DNA from: UBA1020 sp964520495
GTDB lineage: Bacteria > Patescibacteriota > Saccharimonadia > Saccharimonadales > Saccharimonadaceae
Reading direction: 5' to 3'
NCBI GenBank assembly: GCA_964520495.1
Contig: CAZFMZ010000001.1
Coordinates: forward strand, 287,662-351,661
Length of the DNA stretch: 64,000 nucleotides
The notes below the pieces were generated by a model. The model was not told the origin of the DNA and did not search any database. It saw nothing but the letters and a program-made list of their open reading frames with translations. Every line of letters begins with the position of its first letter. Position 1 is the first letter of the stretch. The position numbers and the translations under genes were made by a program. Positions 18,042 through 26,229 of this stretch are shown piece by piece.

Positions 18042-18952
18042 CGAACCGCCTTACCGGCCGTACCGAACGCGGTAATCTTCTCTTCTACTACTTCTTGCAC
18101 GGCTTTATATACCGTCGGCATCAGTTTCACCACTGCGTATTCCTTCGGGTTGTCCGCCAGCACTTTCTCCAGCATGGTGCGGAACACATAGCGCATGTCG
18201 CTATTGATATTGATCTTGCTGACGCCGATCTGGGCCGCTTCCTCGAAGAAGTGCAGTGGCGTGCCGGAACCGCCATGCAGCGAAATCTGACAACCGATAC
18301 TCTCGCGAATACGGGCCAGTAGCTCTAGGTCAAGCTCCTTTGGTACGGGATATTTTCCGTGCAAGTTGCCAACGGCTGCCGCAAAGGTATCAATGCCGGT
18401 CGCCTCAATGAATGACCGGGCGCCTTCAGGCGTGCTGAAGGTCTTCTTGATGGTCTCGTAATCAATCTCTTCCTCGTGCAGGTTGGACGAACCGCCGAAA
18501 TAATGCGGCTCGCTCTCGACCAGCGCACCGGTGAAGCGGGCGTACTCAACGACTTCCTTGGTCTTACTGATGATTTCTTCTTCGGATGCGTCGTGATTGG
18601 CTTGGGAGATATCGATGTGGATGAACTCGTAGCCAGCATCGATCGCCCGCTTACAACCTTCGACGGTCGGGCTGTGATCAAGATTGATGTACATCTCAAC
18701 GCCGTACTCGTCCTTATAATTATCCACCATGTCGCGGACGTTCTCGAGCCCGAGTGCTTCGACTTCACCGTCGCTGACTTCCACCAGCACCGGGGCGTTC
18801 AGCTTCTGTGCCGCCCGGGCCACCGCGATGAGCGTCTCCTGGTTGTCGATATTGAACGCGCCGACGGCAAATTTCTGCTGGCGTGAGCGTTGCATCAGAT
18901 GACGGGCCCTGGTGGTATTATCTCGTATCTGGCGAATGCTGTGGGTCATCAA
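18038..18952 (-). CDS. fba: Class II fructose-bisphosphate aldolase (ketose-bisphosphate aldolase)
   Basis: A 304-aa Zn-dependent class II aldolase. Recognisable sites are FAVGAFNIDNQETLIAVARAA at the N-terminus, the catalytic/metal segment NLDHSPTVEGC, VESEPHYFGGS, the Zn ligand region VGNLHGKYP, and the phosphate-binding LHGGSGTP followed by KININSDMRY. The family includes fructose-1,6-, tagatose- and sedoheptulose-bisphosphate aldolases. It starts 4 nt inside the upstream transketolase gene and is last in the rpiB-rpe-tktN-tktC-fba operon. That position couples pentose-phosphate intermediates to glyceraldehyde 3-phosphate and dihydroxyacetone phosphate. Confidence 0.9.
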   Translation of the reverse strand: MMTHSIRQIRDNTTRARHLMQRSRQQKFAVGAFNIDNQETLIAVARAAQKLNAPVLVEVSDGEVEALGLENVRDMVDNYKDEYGVEMYINLDHSPTVEGCKRAIDAGYEFIHIDISQANHDASEEEIISKTKEVVEYARFTGALVESEPHYFGGSSNLHEEEIDYETIKKTFSTPEGARSFIEATGIDTFAAAVGNLHGKYPVPKELDLELLARIRESIGCQISLHGGSGTPLHFFEEAAQIGVSKININSDMRYVFRTMLEKVLADNPKEYAVVKLMPTVYKAVQEVVEEKITAFGTAGKAVR

Positions 18953-19944
18953 AATCCTTTCTTATACTGTGGTACTCTCTCAACGTACTGGCGTATCTTG
19001 TGCGCCAAGCTTTTTCCATCCAACCCGAAGTGTTCGATCACCTCCCGGGGAGCGCCTGATTCGCCGTACCTGTCTTCGACGCCAAGGCGCTTCAGCGGCA
19101 CCGGTAAGAATTCAGCCGTCAGCTCGGCGACGGCACTGCCGAGACCACCATTGATCTGGGCTTCCTCGGCCGTCAGGACGCGGCCGGTCTTCTCGACGCT
19201 ATGAAGGATCGTCTGACTATCGAGCGGCTTGATCGTCGGAACATGGATGACTTCAGCGTCGATATGATGCTTCTTCAGCGCTTCAGCGGCCACGAGCAGC
19301 TCGTAGGTCATCGTGCCGGTGCCGCAGAGCGTGACGTCGTGACCCTTCCTGAGCACATAGGCCTTACCTATTTCGAACGGTGATTCTGGCGTCGAGAAGA
19401 TGGCCGTCTTGTCGCGAGCGAGTCGCAGATAGCTCGGCTTGCCATTCGCCGCCAAGGCAAGGGTGGCTTTTTCAGCTTCCAGGCTATCGCCCGGCACTAC
19501 CACGACCATATTCGGCATGCTGCGCATCAGTGCGATGTCTTCAAGCATCTGATGGGTGGCGCCGTCTGGACCGGTATACAGACCGGCATGTCCCCCGACT
19601 ACCTTTACCGGCTGATCGTTCAGGGCGGCCGTCGTCTTGATTTGTTCCCAGTTGCGGCCTGGACTGAAGGCGGCATAACTGGCCGTGAAAGGAATCTTGC
19701 CGGCGCGCGCGAGCCCGCTGGCCACAGTGACAAGGTTTTGTTCAGCCACTCCCACTTCGATGAAACGCTCAGGAAACGCGTCGCGGAACAGGTGCATCTG
19801 GACGCTTTCAGTCAAATCGGCACAGAGCGCGACGACGCGGCTATCTACCTCGCCAGCGGTCTTCAATCCACGACCGAACCCGGCCCGGATTGGCTCCGCC
19901 GAGACGCCGTCAAAGAGATTCTTTGTCAGATGGAACTCACTCAT
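18949..19944 (-). CDS. Transketolase, C-terminal subunit (pyrimidine-binding and C-terminal domains)
   Basis: A 331-aa half-transketolase. It carries the pyrimidine-binding domain with FIEVGVAEQNLVTVASGLARAGKIPFTASYAAF, including the Glu that activates ThDP, followed by the C-terminal domain starting near AYVLRKGHDVTLCGTGTMTYE. With the N-terminal subunit encoded just upstream (4-nt overlap) it forms one heteromeric transketolase transferring two-carbon units between pentose and other sugar phosphates. Split transketolases are known in several bacteria and archaea. Confidence 0.92.
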   Translation of the reverse strand: MSEFHLTKNLFDGVSAEPIRAGFGRGLKTAGEVDSRVVALCADLTESVQMHLFRDAFPERFIEVGVAEQNLVTVASGLARAGKIPFTASYAAFSPGRNWEQIKTTAALNDQPVKVVGGHAGLYTGPDGATHQMLEDIALMRSMPNMVVVVPGDSLEAEKATLALAANGKPSYLRLARDKTAIFSTPESPFEIGKAYVLRKGHDVTLCGTGTMTYELLVAAEALKKHHIDAEVIHVPTIKPLDSQTILHSVEKTGRVLTAEEAQINGGLGSAVAELTAEFLPVPLKRLGVEDRYGESGAPREVIEHFGLDGKSLAHKIRQYVERVPQYKKGF

Positions 19945-20807
19945 ACGCTCATCCCTTCATGCTTGACCTTGCCGCCGAGCGTCCGTAGTTCCCGTAATGC
20001 CTCCTTGGCCTGCTCATGGTTCGGCGGTAAACCGTGCCAATGGTAGTCATATTCCATGAAATCGACACCTTTTCCTGGAATGGTGTGGGTGATGATAACG
20101 CTCGGGCGGTTGGTGATAGCCTTTGCCATACCGACGGCATCCTGGATGCTCTCGATGTTATGGCCGTCAATCTCCTGAACATGCCAGCCGAAACTTTCCC
20201 ACTTACCGCGCAGGTCCTCCAGCGGCATGACCTCTTCGGTATTGCCATCGATCTGAATGTTATTGCGATCAACGAAAACTATCAGCTGACTCAGCTTGTA
20301 CTTACCGGCGAACATGGCGCCTTCCCAGATATTGCCCTCGTTCAGCTCACCGTCACCGGTTACGCAGTACACGAACCGATGCAGTTGGTTGTCTAAGTAC
20401 TGCAGGCTGTAGGCCACGCCGGCTGCCTGGCTCAGCCCGCTACCAAGCGGTCCGCTGGTATTTTCAAGGCCTGGCAGGCGGGTCCGCTCCGGGTGCCCCT
20501 GCAACGGCGACCCCCATTTACGCAAGGTGCGAAGAAGCGCTTTATCGAAGTAGCCCGCTTCGGCCATGGTCGCATACTGCACCGGCACACAGTGGCCGTT
20601 CGACAGGAAGAAGTAATCTCGTGCCTCCCACTCCGGTTTTTTCGGATCGATGTTCATAACGTTGAAATACAAGGTCGCCAGCAGATCGGCTAGGCCGAGC
20701 GGACCTGCCGAATGGCCGCTGCCAGCCGTTTCCAGCATGCGGATGATGTCCTTACGGATGACATTCGCCTTCTGTTCGATCTGTTTGGTCGTCAGTTGCC
20801 CACTCAT
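19941..20807 (-). CDS. Transketolase, N-terminal subunit (ThDP-binding domain)
   Basis: An about 288-aa half-transketolase with the diphosphate-binding domain. It shows SGHSAGPLGLADLLATLYF and the GDG...NN thiamine diphosphate motif, VTGDGELNEGNIWEGAMFAG followed by LIVFVDRNNIQIDG. An ATG four codons earlier (20819) is equally open; neither start has a strong ribosome-binding site, and a TACAAT overlaps the earlier ATG, so an internal promoter is possible. It lies between rpe and the C-terminal transketolase subunit. Confidence 0.92.
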   Translation of the reverse strand: MSGQLTTKQIEQKANVIRKDIIRMLETAGSGHSAGPLGLADLLATLYFNVMNIDPKKPEWEARDYFFLSNGHCVPVQYATMAEAGYFDKALLRTLRKWGSPLQGHPERTRLPGLENTSGPLGSGLSQAAGVAYSLQYLDNQLHRFVYCVTGDGELNEGNIWEGAMFAGKYKLSQLIVFVDRNNIQIDGNTEEVMPLEDLRGKWESFGWHVQEIDGHNIESIQDAVGMAKAITNRPSVIITHTIPGKGVDFMEYDYHWHGLPPNHEQAKEALRELRTLGGKVKHEGMSV

Positions 20808-20834
20808 TGTTACCACCATTGTAGCATGAGCGGT

Positions 20835-21482
20835 TTAGATGGCCGTATGCTTGTTGATTTCGTTCGTGAGCGCCTTGTACGTCTCGGCCGGATCCGTCGC
20901 CTTCGCGATGGTTCCCCCGACGTTCAACACGTCGATTCCGCCCTGTGACAAGCTGTAGGCATTCTCAACGTTGACGCCACCGTCCCAGCCAACTTCGACG
21001 TTCGGTTTGATGGCGCGGATCAAGCGGACTTTCTCGAGCTGCATCAGGCTAGCGACACCGCCATAATGCCCCAGGTCGCCGCTGAATACCATGACATGAT
21101 CGGCCTGTTCGATATAGGGCTTGACGGCGAGCGGGACGGTCGAGCGTTGCAAGGCGACCCCTACCTTCAGCCCTGCTTGCTGCACGCGTTGCATGGTCGG
21201 TAGCAAATCTTCCTGCACCTCGGCATGAAAGATGATCAAGCCGGCTTTCAGGGCGATCAGTTGTTCTACATGCTCGCTGGGTCGGGCCACCATGGCGTGC
21301 ACGTCGGCTTGCCATTCGGCTGGCCACCACACCTCGCGGGCGCCGACTGTGAAGCTGGGTGCGAACTCACCGTCACAGATATCGATGTGTACCCGTTGCG
21401 CGAACGACTGAATACGCTCCATCGACTGTTTATACTGATCGGCGTTCTCCGCCAGGATCGTTGGAACGATGACCGTCGGCAT
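20835..21482 (-). CDS. rpe: Ribulose-phosphate 3-epimerase
   Basis: A 215-aa TIM-barrel epimerase interconverting ribulose 5-phosphate and xylulose 5-phosphate. The metal-binding and acid/base residues are in the usual places: RVHIDICDGEFAPSFT, the later His in LIIFHAEV and the catalytic Asp in VEVGWDGGVNVENA. The 'DGEFAPSFT' loop differs slightly from the common 'DG.FVPN.T', so a related ketose-phosphate epimerase is possible. Its start overlaps the rpiB stop by one base. Confidence 0.85.
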   Translation of the reverse strand: MPTVIVPTILAENADQYKQSMERIQSFAQRVHIDICDGEFAPSFTVGAREVWWPAEWQADVHAMVARPSEHVEQLIALKAGLIIFHAEVQEDLLPTMQRVQQAGLKVGVALQRSTVPLAVKPYIEQADHVMVFSGDLGHYGGVASLMQLEKVRLIRAIKPNVEVGWDGGVNVENAYSLSQGGIDVLNVGGTIAKATDPAETYKALTNEINKHTAI

Positions 21483-21934
21483 CAGGCCATCTCATCAATC
21501 TGCGCGTTGCGGCGCTTAAAGCGGGCGGCGGCGCCAAAGGGCGTATTAAGCCAGGTTTCGACGATGCCTTTCCACAATGCCTCATCGTCCTCAACGACTC
21601 GGGAAGGCAGACAAAGCACGTTACTGTCGTTGTCATGACGCGTCATCTTGGCCTCGTATGAGTCCCAGATCACGGCGGCACGGATGCCTCTGAACCGATT
21701 GGCCGCCATGGCCATGCCCTGACCACCGCCACAAATCAGGATGGCCCGCGGGTCTGCATCAGTCTCGCCGATGACTTTCGTGGCCGCCATCTGCGCGAAG
21801 TCGGGGAAATCGTCGGTCGGGTCAAGCTCCTGATCACCGACATCTTCCACCTCATAGCCATGCTTGGCTAAATAAGCGAATATCTTTTCCTTCAAGTAAA
21901 AGCCTTGATGGTCCGCACCCAGATAGATTTTCAT
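21482..21934 (-). CDS. rpiB: Ribose-5-phosphate isomerase B
   Basis: A 150-aa RpiB/LacAB-family isomerase converting ribose 5-phosphate and ribulose 5-phosphate. Motifs are LGADHQGFYLKEKI at the N-terminus, the active-site ILICGGGQGMAMAANRFRGIRAA with the catalytic Cys, and the MTRHDNDSNVLCLPSR segment. It heads the rpiB-rpe-tktN-tktC-fba operon. A TATACT hexamer (minus, 21943-21948) sits 8 nt upstream of the ATG, so a leaderless message is expected. Confidence 0.92.
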   Translation of the reverse strand: MKIYLGADHQGFYLKEKIFAYLAKHGYEVEDVGDQELDPTDDFPDFAQMAATKVIGETDADPRAILICGGGQGMAMAANRFRGIRAAVIWDSYEAKMTRHDNDSNVLCLPSRVVEDDEALWKGIVETWLNTPFGAAARFKRRNAQIDEMA

Positions 21935-22014
21935 ATGGTTAAAGTATAAGCATCATAGGGCCACGTGTAAAGCGGTGACGCGTGCCCGCTGTTGATTATT
22001 TTACGCAATTGTGA

Positions 22015-22020
22015 TATTAT
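22015..22020 (+). promoter_or_regulatory. Promoter of the 22057 gene (-10; -35 at 21992-21997)
   Basis: TTGATT at 21992-21997 and TATTAT at 22015-22020 are 17 bp apart; an overlapping TATAAT is at 22020-22025. The predicted mRNA has a leader of about 30 nt and a GGAAGG site, unlike the leaderless genes around it. Confidence 0.55.
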
Positions 22021-22056
22021 ATAATTATCATCTGTACTCTCGTGGAAGGCGATCGG

Positions 22057-22449
22057 ATGCGAAATTTAGTGGAAGTACGAAGCACAGAGGCGTCAGTCAG
22101 CTTCGACGGTGCCCAGTTGCAACGGGCGATCAGCCATCATCTGGCGGTGACCGCGGTCGAGTGGCTCGGCCATGAGGTTGACGTCATGGGCGACGGCGAT
22201 ACGGTCGAGGTCATCCTGAACGAGGAACCGATCCCGATGGGGATCCGCTACCTCGCTATGACTGGTCGTTTCATCGACTTGGTGGTACTGGATGAGTCCC
22301 CTACCGTCACGACGTGGTGGCGCGCTGTCGTCCTCAGTCGTCGCAACGGCGACCTGACAGCCCGCCAAGCGTGCTACTCCTACCCATCGCTATCGGCATC
22401 GACCGAGACTGATGACTGGGAGCTGCCCGCTCTCGCCAGCTTCCTCTGA
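22057..22449 (+). CDS. Unknown small protein with its own promoter and strong terminator
   Basis: A 130-aa soluble protein I do not recognise. It begins MRNLVEVRSTEASVSFDGAQLQRAISHHLAVTAVEWLG and has alternating beta-like segments around VEVILNEEPIPMGIRYLAM and FIDLVVLDESPTVTTWW; there is no signal or membrane segment. A GTG at 22042 is in frame, but GGAAGG at 22044-22049 lies 7 nt before ATG 22057. It is a monocistronic unit between divergent rpiB and convergent gap, closed by the large hairpin at 22462-22545. It may be an acquired cassette. Confidence 0.6.
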   Translation: MRNLVEVRSTEASVSFDGAQLQRAISHHLAVTAVEWLGHEVDVMGDGDTVEVILNEEPIPMGIRYLAMTGRFIDLVVLDESPTVTTWWRAVVLSRRNGDLTARQACYSYPSLSASTETDDWELPALASFL

Positions 22450-22461
22450 CCATGCCCACCG

Positions 22462-22545
22462 AAACGGCCTTGCCGGTCCGGCTCAGACAGACTAACCCAG
22501 GTCTGTGAGCCTGGAGTCCGCCTGAGCCGGGCCGGTGGGCCGTTT
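22462..22545 (+). terminator. Large two-step hairpin, probable intrinsic terminator
   Basis: Arms 22462-22469/22538-22545 (8 bp) and 22473-22486/22522-22535 (14 bp, one G-U) form a long stem followed by AATTTT. The 35-nt apical part can form ACAGA/TCTGT or CCAGG/CCTGG, two mutually exclusive small hairpins. It most likely ends the 22057 gene and may also act for the convergent gap gene. The apical switching potential is unusual for a plain terminator. Confidence 0.7.
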
Positions 22546-22557
22546 AATTTTCAGGAA

Positions 22558-23574
22558 TTATTTCGCGAGCGACTTGGCAACGTCGGCGACCAATTCGACC
22601 AACCGGTTCGAATAGCCCCACTCGTTGTCGTACCACGCACACACCTTCACTAAGTTGCCGTCAACCACCCGTGTCAACGCCAGATCAACCGTACCGGAGT
22701 TACTGTTACCGATGTAGTCACGCGATACCAGCGGCTCCTCCGAGACCCCCAGGATTCCCTGGTAGTAGGCATCCCCTGCCGCCTTCTTGAAAGCGGCGTT
22801 GACTTCCTCGACCGTCACGTCACGAGATAACAGAGCTGTCACGTCGCTGATGGAAACGACCGCGGTCGGCACACGCATACTGATGCCATCGAACTTACCT
22901 GCCAGACTCGGCAGCACCTTCGCGACCGCGATAGCCGCGCCGGTACTGGTCGGTACGATATTCTCGCTGGCATTCCGCCCTTCACGGAGATCTTTCTTCG
23001 GGGCGTCCTGCAGGGCCTGGCTGGCGGTATAGCTATGCACCGTCGTCAACATAGACTTCTCAATGCCGAATTCCGCCTCGAGCACCGCCATGACCGCTCC
23101 CAGTGAGTTGGTCGTACAACTGGCGTTCGAGATGACCTCGGTAGCTCCGGCTACCTTGTCGTCGTTGGCGCCGAGTACGATGGTATCGACCCCGTCCGAT
23201 TTGGTCGGGCCGGAGATAACGACGCGCTTGGCACCAGCAGCGATATGCTTGGCGGCACCCTCCTTATCGGTGAAGAAGCCGGTCGATTCGATGACTAGCT
23301 CAACTCCAAGGTCGGCCCAGGGCAACGCCGCTGGATCCTTTTCGGCCAGTACCTTGATTTTTTTACCGTCGACGACGATACCGTCTGCGTCGGCCGTCAC
23401 GTCATGGCCGTACGTACCGTAATTACTGTCATGCTTCAACAGGTATGCTAGCGTGGCGTTGTCGGTCAGGTCGTTGATAGCGACGATTTCGAGGTCGCTC
23501 CGCTCGAAAGCGATCTTAAATGCATTACGGCCGATTCGGCCGAACCCGTTAATGGCGATCTTAGCTTGGCTCAT
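22558..23574 (-). CDS. gap: Glyceraldehyde-3-phosphate dehydrogenase, type I
   Basis: A 338-aa glycolytic enzyme oxidising glyceraldehyde 3-phosphate with NAD(P) and phosphate. It has the N-terminal KIAINGFGRIGRNAFK, the catalytic Cys in SNASCTTNSLG, the following HSYTASQALQD, and the C-terminal WYDNEWGYSNRL. The longer open frame starting at 23634 is not used by the family; an AGGAG site lies 12 nt before ATG 23574. It is divergent from relA/spoT. Confidence 0.97.
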   Translation of the reverse strand: MSQAKIAINGFGRIGRNAFKIAFERSDLEIVAINDLTDNATLAYLLKHDSNYGTYGHDVTADADGIVVDGKKIKVLAEKDPAALPWADLGVELVIESTGFFTDKEGAAKHIAAGAKRVVISGPTKSDGVDTIVLGANDDKVAGATEVISNASCTTNSLGAVMAVLEAEFGIEKSMLTTVHSYTASQALQDAPKKDLREGRNASENIVPTSTGAAIAVAKVLPSLAGKFDGISMRVPTAVVSISDVTALLSRDVTVEEVNAAFKKAAGDAYYQGILGVSEEPLVSRDYIGNSNSGTVDLALTRVVDGNLVKVCAWYDNEWGYSNRLVELVADVAKSLAK

Positions 23575-23647
23575 GAGGATATCCCACTCCTTATGTTCTG
23601 ATTGTTCGGTTATGTTGCTTATGATTATACACAACCGAGGCGTAAGT

Positions 23648-23653
23648 TATAAT
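23648..23653 (+). promoter_or_regulatory. -10 element of relA/spoT (leaderless start)
   Basis: A perfect TATAAT ends 6 nt before the ATG at 23660, so transcription should begin on or one base beside the start codon. No Shine-Dalgarno sequence fits between. Confidence 0.7.
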
Positions 23654-23659
23654 GAGGGC

Positions 23660-25198
23660 ATGAAGAAGCGTGAGTTGCTGGACGCGGCCCGACCCCACTA
23701 CACCGAGAACCAGGTGCTGGAGCTCGAGCATGCCATCGACGTCGCCACTACGGCGCACACCGGGCAGACACGCCGTAGCGGTGAACCCTACATCATCCAC
23801 CCCCTGGCGGTCGCCAACTTGCTGATTAACTGGGAAATGGATATCGACAGCGTGTTAGCCGGCATTTTGCACGACACGGTTGAAGACACCGAACTGACGC
23901 TCGAACAGATAGAGGCTTGGTTCGGTCGCGATGTCGCTTTTCTGGTCGACGGTGTTACTAAGGTCGGCCAGGCCAGAAGCGGCATGCGTGACCTGGAGAG
24001 CTACCTCCCTCAGACTAAAGACAATCTTTCAAAGCTTCTGATTGCCGTCGGGCGTGACGTGCGCGTCATCATCATCAAGATTGCCGACCGGTTGCACAAC
24101 CTCCAGACACTCGAGCACATGCCACGTGACAAGCAGAAAAAAATCGCCCGCGAGTCACTTGAAGTATTCGCGCCGATGGCCGACCGGCTTGGTATGGGTG
24201 GGCCGCGCATGCAGATCGAAGAGCTCGGCTTCAAATATCTCGACCCGAAGGAATTCGAACGTACCCGCAACCTGATGAAGAAACGTCTCGGCCGCAGCAC
24301 CCGCAAGCTTGGTAAGGTTCGTCAAGAGGTTGAGGCCGAGCTGAAAAAGCAGGGCGTCGAGTTTGAGATCAACGGTCGGGTAAAAAGCGTCTATAGTCTG
24401 CATCGCAAGTTGAAGAAGGTCGGTGGCAACATCGACGACATCTACGATCTGATGGCCCTGCGCATCATCGTCAGCGACAAGGCGGAGTGCTACCGCACGC
24501 TCGGCATCCTGCACGGCATGTACCAGCCGATGATCCAGCGTATTAAGGATTACATCGCGGTGCCAAAGACGAATGGCTATCAGAGCCTGCACACAACCGT
24601 CATTACGCCGAATGAGCAAATCGTCGAATTCCAGGTACGTTCACGCGCCATGCATGAATACGCCGAATCAGGGCTGGCGGCCAGCTTTCACTACCACGAA
24701 CAGAAAGACAGCAACAGTTACCTGAAGACCAGCAAGATGGAAAAGCTCCCGAGTCAGCTGCAATGGATCACCCAGTTGCAGGAAATCGCCGGCAAATTGC
24801 GAAATGAGGAAGAGATAAGCCGCGACCAGCTTGATATCGATTTGTTTGGTAAACGTATGTTCGTCTATTCCCCCAGGGGCGACATTTATAACCTGCCGGA
24901 AGGCGCGCTGCCGCTTGACTTCGCATATCTGGTGCATACCGACATCGGTAAGTATGCCGGTGGCTTCAAGGTGAACGGTAATATCCAGCCGTTCGACAAA
25001 CCGCTTCACAACGGTGACATCGTCGAAGTTGTGAAGCGAAAAATTCCGCAGGTCAAACGAGCCTGGCTCGACCAGGTGGTCACATCACATGCCAAGACCA
25101 AAATCAGGGCTCAGCTGAAGCAGCTCGGGTTGATGGAATCGATCTCTGGCGCGGCCGCGATTGTGCGCGAAAAAGCCCGCCGCCGGCAATCGTCGTGA
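23660..25198 (+). CDS. RelA/SpoT-family (p)ppGpp synthetase/hydrolase, short form
   Basis: A 512-aa stringent-response enzyme. The hydrolase domain keeps HD and downstream acidic residues (HDTVED, 71-76). The synthetase domain holds YDLMALRIIV and RIKDYIAVPKTNGYQSLHT, and a TGS domain (about 405-460) follows. The protein ends soon after TGS, so the helical, zinc-finger and ACT domains of the usual ~700-aa bifunctional Rel are missing. The open frame extends upstream, but the TATAAT at 23648-23653 and the alignment favour ATG 23660. Both activities look intact by motif; ribosome sensing through the C-terminal domains would be reduced or absent (inference). Confidence 0.92.
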   Translation: MKKRELLDAARPHYTENQVLELEHAIDVATTAHTGQTRRSGEPYIIHPLAVANLLINWEMDIDSVLAGILHDTVEDTELTLEQIEAWFGRDVAFLVDGVTKVGQARSGMRDLESYLPQTKDNLSKLLIAVGRDVRVIIIKIADRLHNLQTLEHMPRDKQKKIARESLEVFAPMADRLGMGGPRMQIEELGFKYLDPKEFERTRNLMKKRLGRSTRKLGKVRQEVEAELKKQGVEFEINGRVKSVYSLHRKLKKVGGNIDDIYDLMALRIIVSDKAECYRTLGILHGMYQPMIQRIKDYIAVPKTNGYQSLHTTVITPNEQIVEFQVRSRAMHEYAESGLAASFHYHEQKDSNSYLKTSKMEKLPSQLQWITQLQEIAGKLRNEEEISRDQLDIDLFGKRMFVYSPRGDIYNLPEGALPLDFAYLVHTDIGKYAGGFKVNGNIQPFDKPLHNGDIVEVVKRKIPQVKRAWLDQVVTSHAKTKIRAQLKQLGLMESISGAAAIVREKARRRQSS

Positions 25199-25201
25199 CG
25201 T

Positions 25202-25633
25202 TTAGCTCAGTAAACCGATGTCATCGAGATGACGGATGATGGCAGGATATGGTGCGCGGATATCAAGCGCCCTTAGTTCATCGGCCGTCGCCCACCAGAA
25301 TTCCTCATGCTCCCAGCTCAGCGTCACCTCAGGCTCTCCTTCAATTTCCACGAAGTATACCAGCCGGTTGACAGCCGCGCCGTCCTTGTCGCTCAGAAAC
25401 GACGTGGTGTAGACCAACGTCAGGTCTGCGGGTTGTACGTCGAGACCGGTCTCCTCAAGGAGCTCTCGGGCCGCCCCTTGTTCGATACGCTCGCCGGGTT
25501 CAACCACGCCGCCAGCAAAGTCGGGTTTCTGCGATCTGTCCGGTCGTTCCTCCCAGGCGCCGCTCCGCAACACCAGGTATTTTCCGTCCGACGTGCGACG
25601 AACGAATACCTTACTGACGTTGATAATGTTCAC
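25202..25633 (-). CDS. Nudix hydrolase
   Basis: A 143-aa Nudix enzyme with a complete Nudix box, GVVEPGERIEQGAARELLEETGL (about 41-63), all catalytic glutamates present. The N-terminus FVRRTSDGKYLVLRSGAWEERPDRS forms the first strand pair. The substrate (an NDP-X compound) cannot be told. It is directly downstream of ppa (stop/start spacing 0), so it is co-transcribed with pyrophosphatase. It is convergent with relA/spoT. Confidence 0.88.
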   Translation of the reverse strand: MNIINVSKVFVRRTSDGKYLVLRSGAWEERPDRSQKPDFAGGVVEPGERIEQGAARELLEETGLDVQPADLTLVYTTSFLSDKDGAAVNRLVYFVEIEGEPEVTLSWEHEEFWWATADELRALDIRAPYPAIIRHLDDIGLLS

Positions 25634-26158
25634 TTAGCGGTTGTTCCAACGTTCGATGCAGGATTTGATGATTACCTTGGCCTCTTCAGCATCGCCCCAG
25701 CCCTTCACGATCGTACTACCCGGCTTCTTCAGGTCTTTGTAATGCGTGAAGTGGTGCTCCAGCTGGGCGACCAACTGGGGAATGTCCTGCAAACTGGTAA
25801 TCCGATTGTCGTCTCGGTTATCGGCAGGTACGACCACGATTTTGTCGTCGACTTCGCCGTCATCTTCGAACTTCATGACACCGATGATGGTGGCTTCTAG
25901 CCAGACACCGGTCGCGAGCGGTTCGGGGCAGATGATCAGCGTATCGAGTTCGTCACCATCCTCATCAAGCGTCTGCGGGATGAAGCCGTAGTTGACCGGT
26001 TTGGCGAAGATGGCTGGTTCGACGCGGTCCAGCATGAAGACGGCTCGCTCGCGGTCCCATTCCACTTTCAGGCGTGAACCTTGTGGTATCTCTACGACCG
26101 TGTTTACGGTGCCCTCATCGATGTTGCCTGGGTTCAGGACTTGGTTGAAATCTGCCAT
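25634..26158 (-). CDS. ppa: Inorganic pyrophosphatase (family I)
   Basis: A 174-aa soluble pyrophosphatase hydrolysing PPi to phosphate, pulling nucleotide- and tRNA-consuming reactions. It has VVEIPQGSRLKVEWDRE, YGFIPQT, the metal-binding acidic run LDEDGDELDTLIICPEP and later VVVPADNRDD. Length matches bacterial family I enzymes. An AGGAG site lies a few bases before the ATG, and a TACAAT-like -10 is about 50 nt upstream in the promoter region shared with the divergent GDPD gene. Confidence 0.93.
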   Translation of the reverse strand: MADFNQVLNPGNIDEGTVNTVVEIPQGSRLKVEWDRERAVFMLDRVEPAIFAKPVNYGFIPQTLDEDGDELDTLIICPEPLATGVWLEATIIGVMKFEDDGEVDDKIVVVPADNRDDNRITSLQDIPQLVAQLEHHFTHYKDLKKPGSTIVKGWGDAEEAKVIIKSCIERWNNR

Positions 26159-26229
26159 AGGTCTCCTTGTCAGTAGTTGTTCTATCTCTGTTCATTGTAG
26201 CAAATATGCTACAATCGGACCAAGAAATC

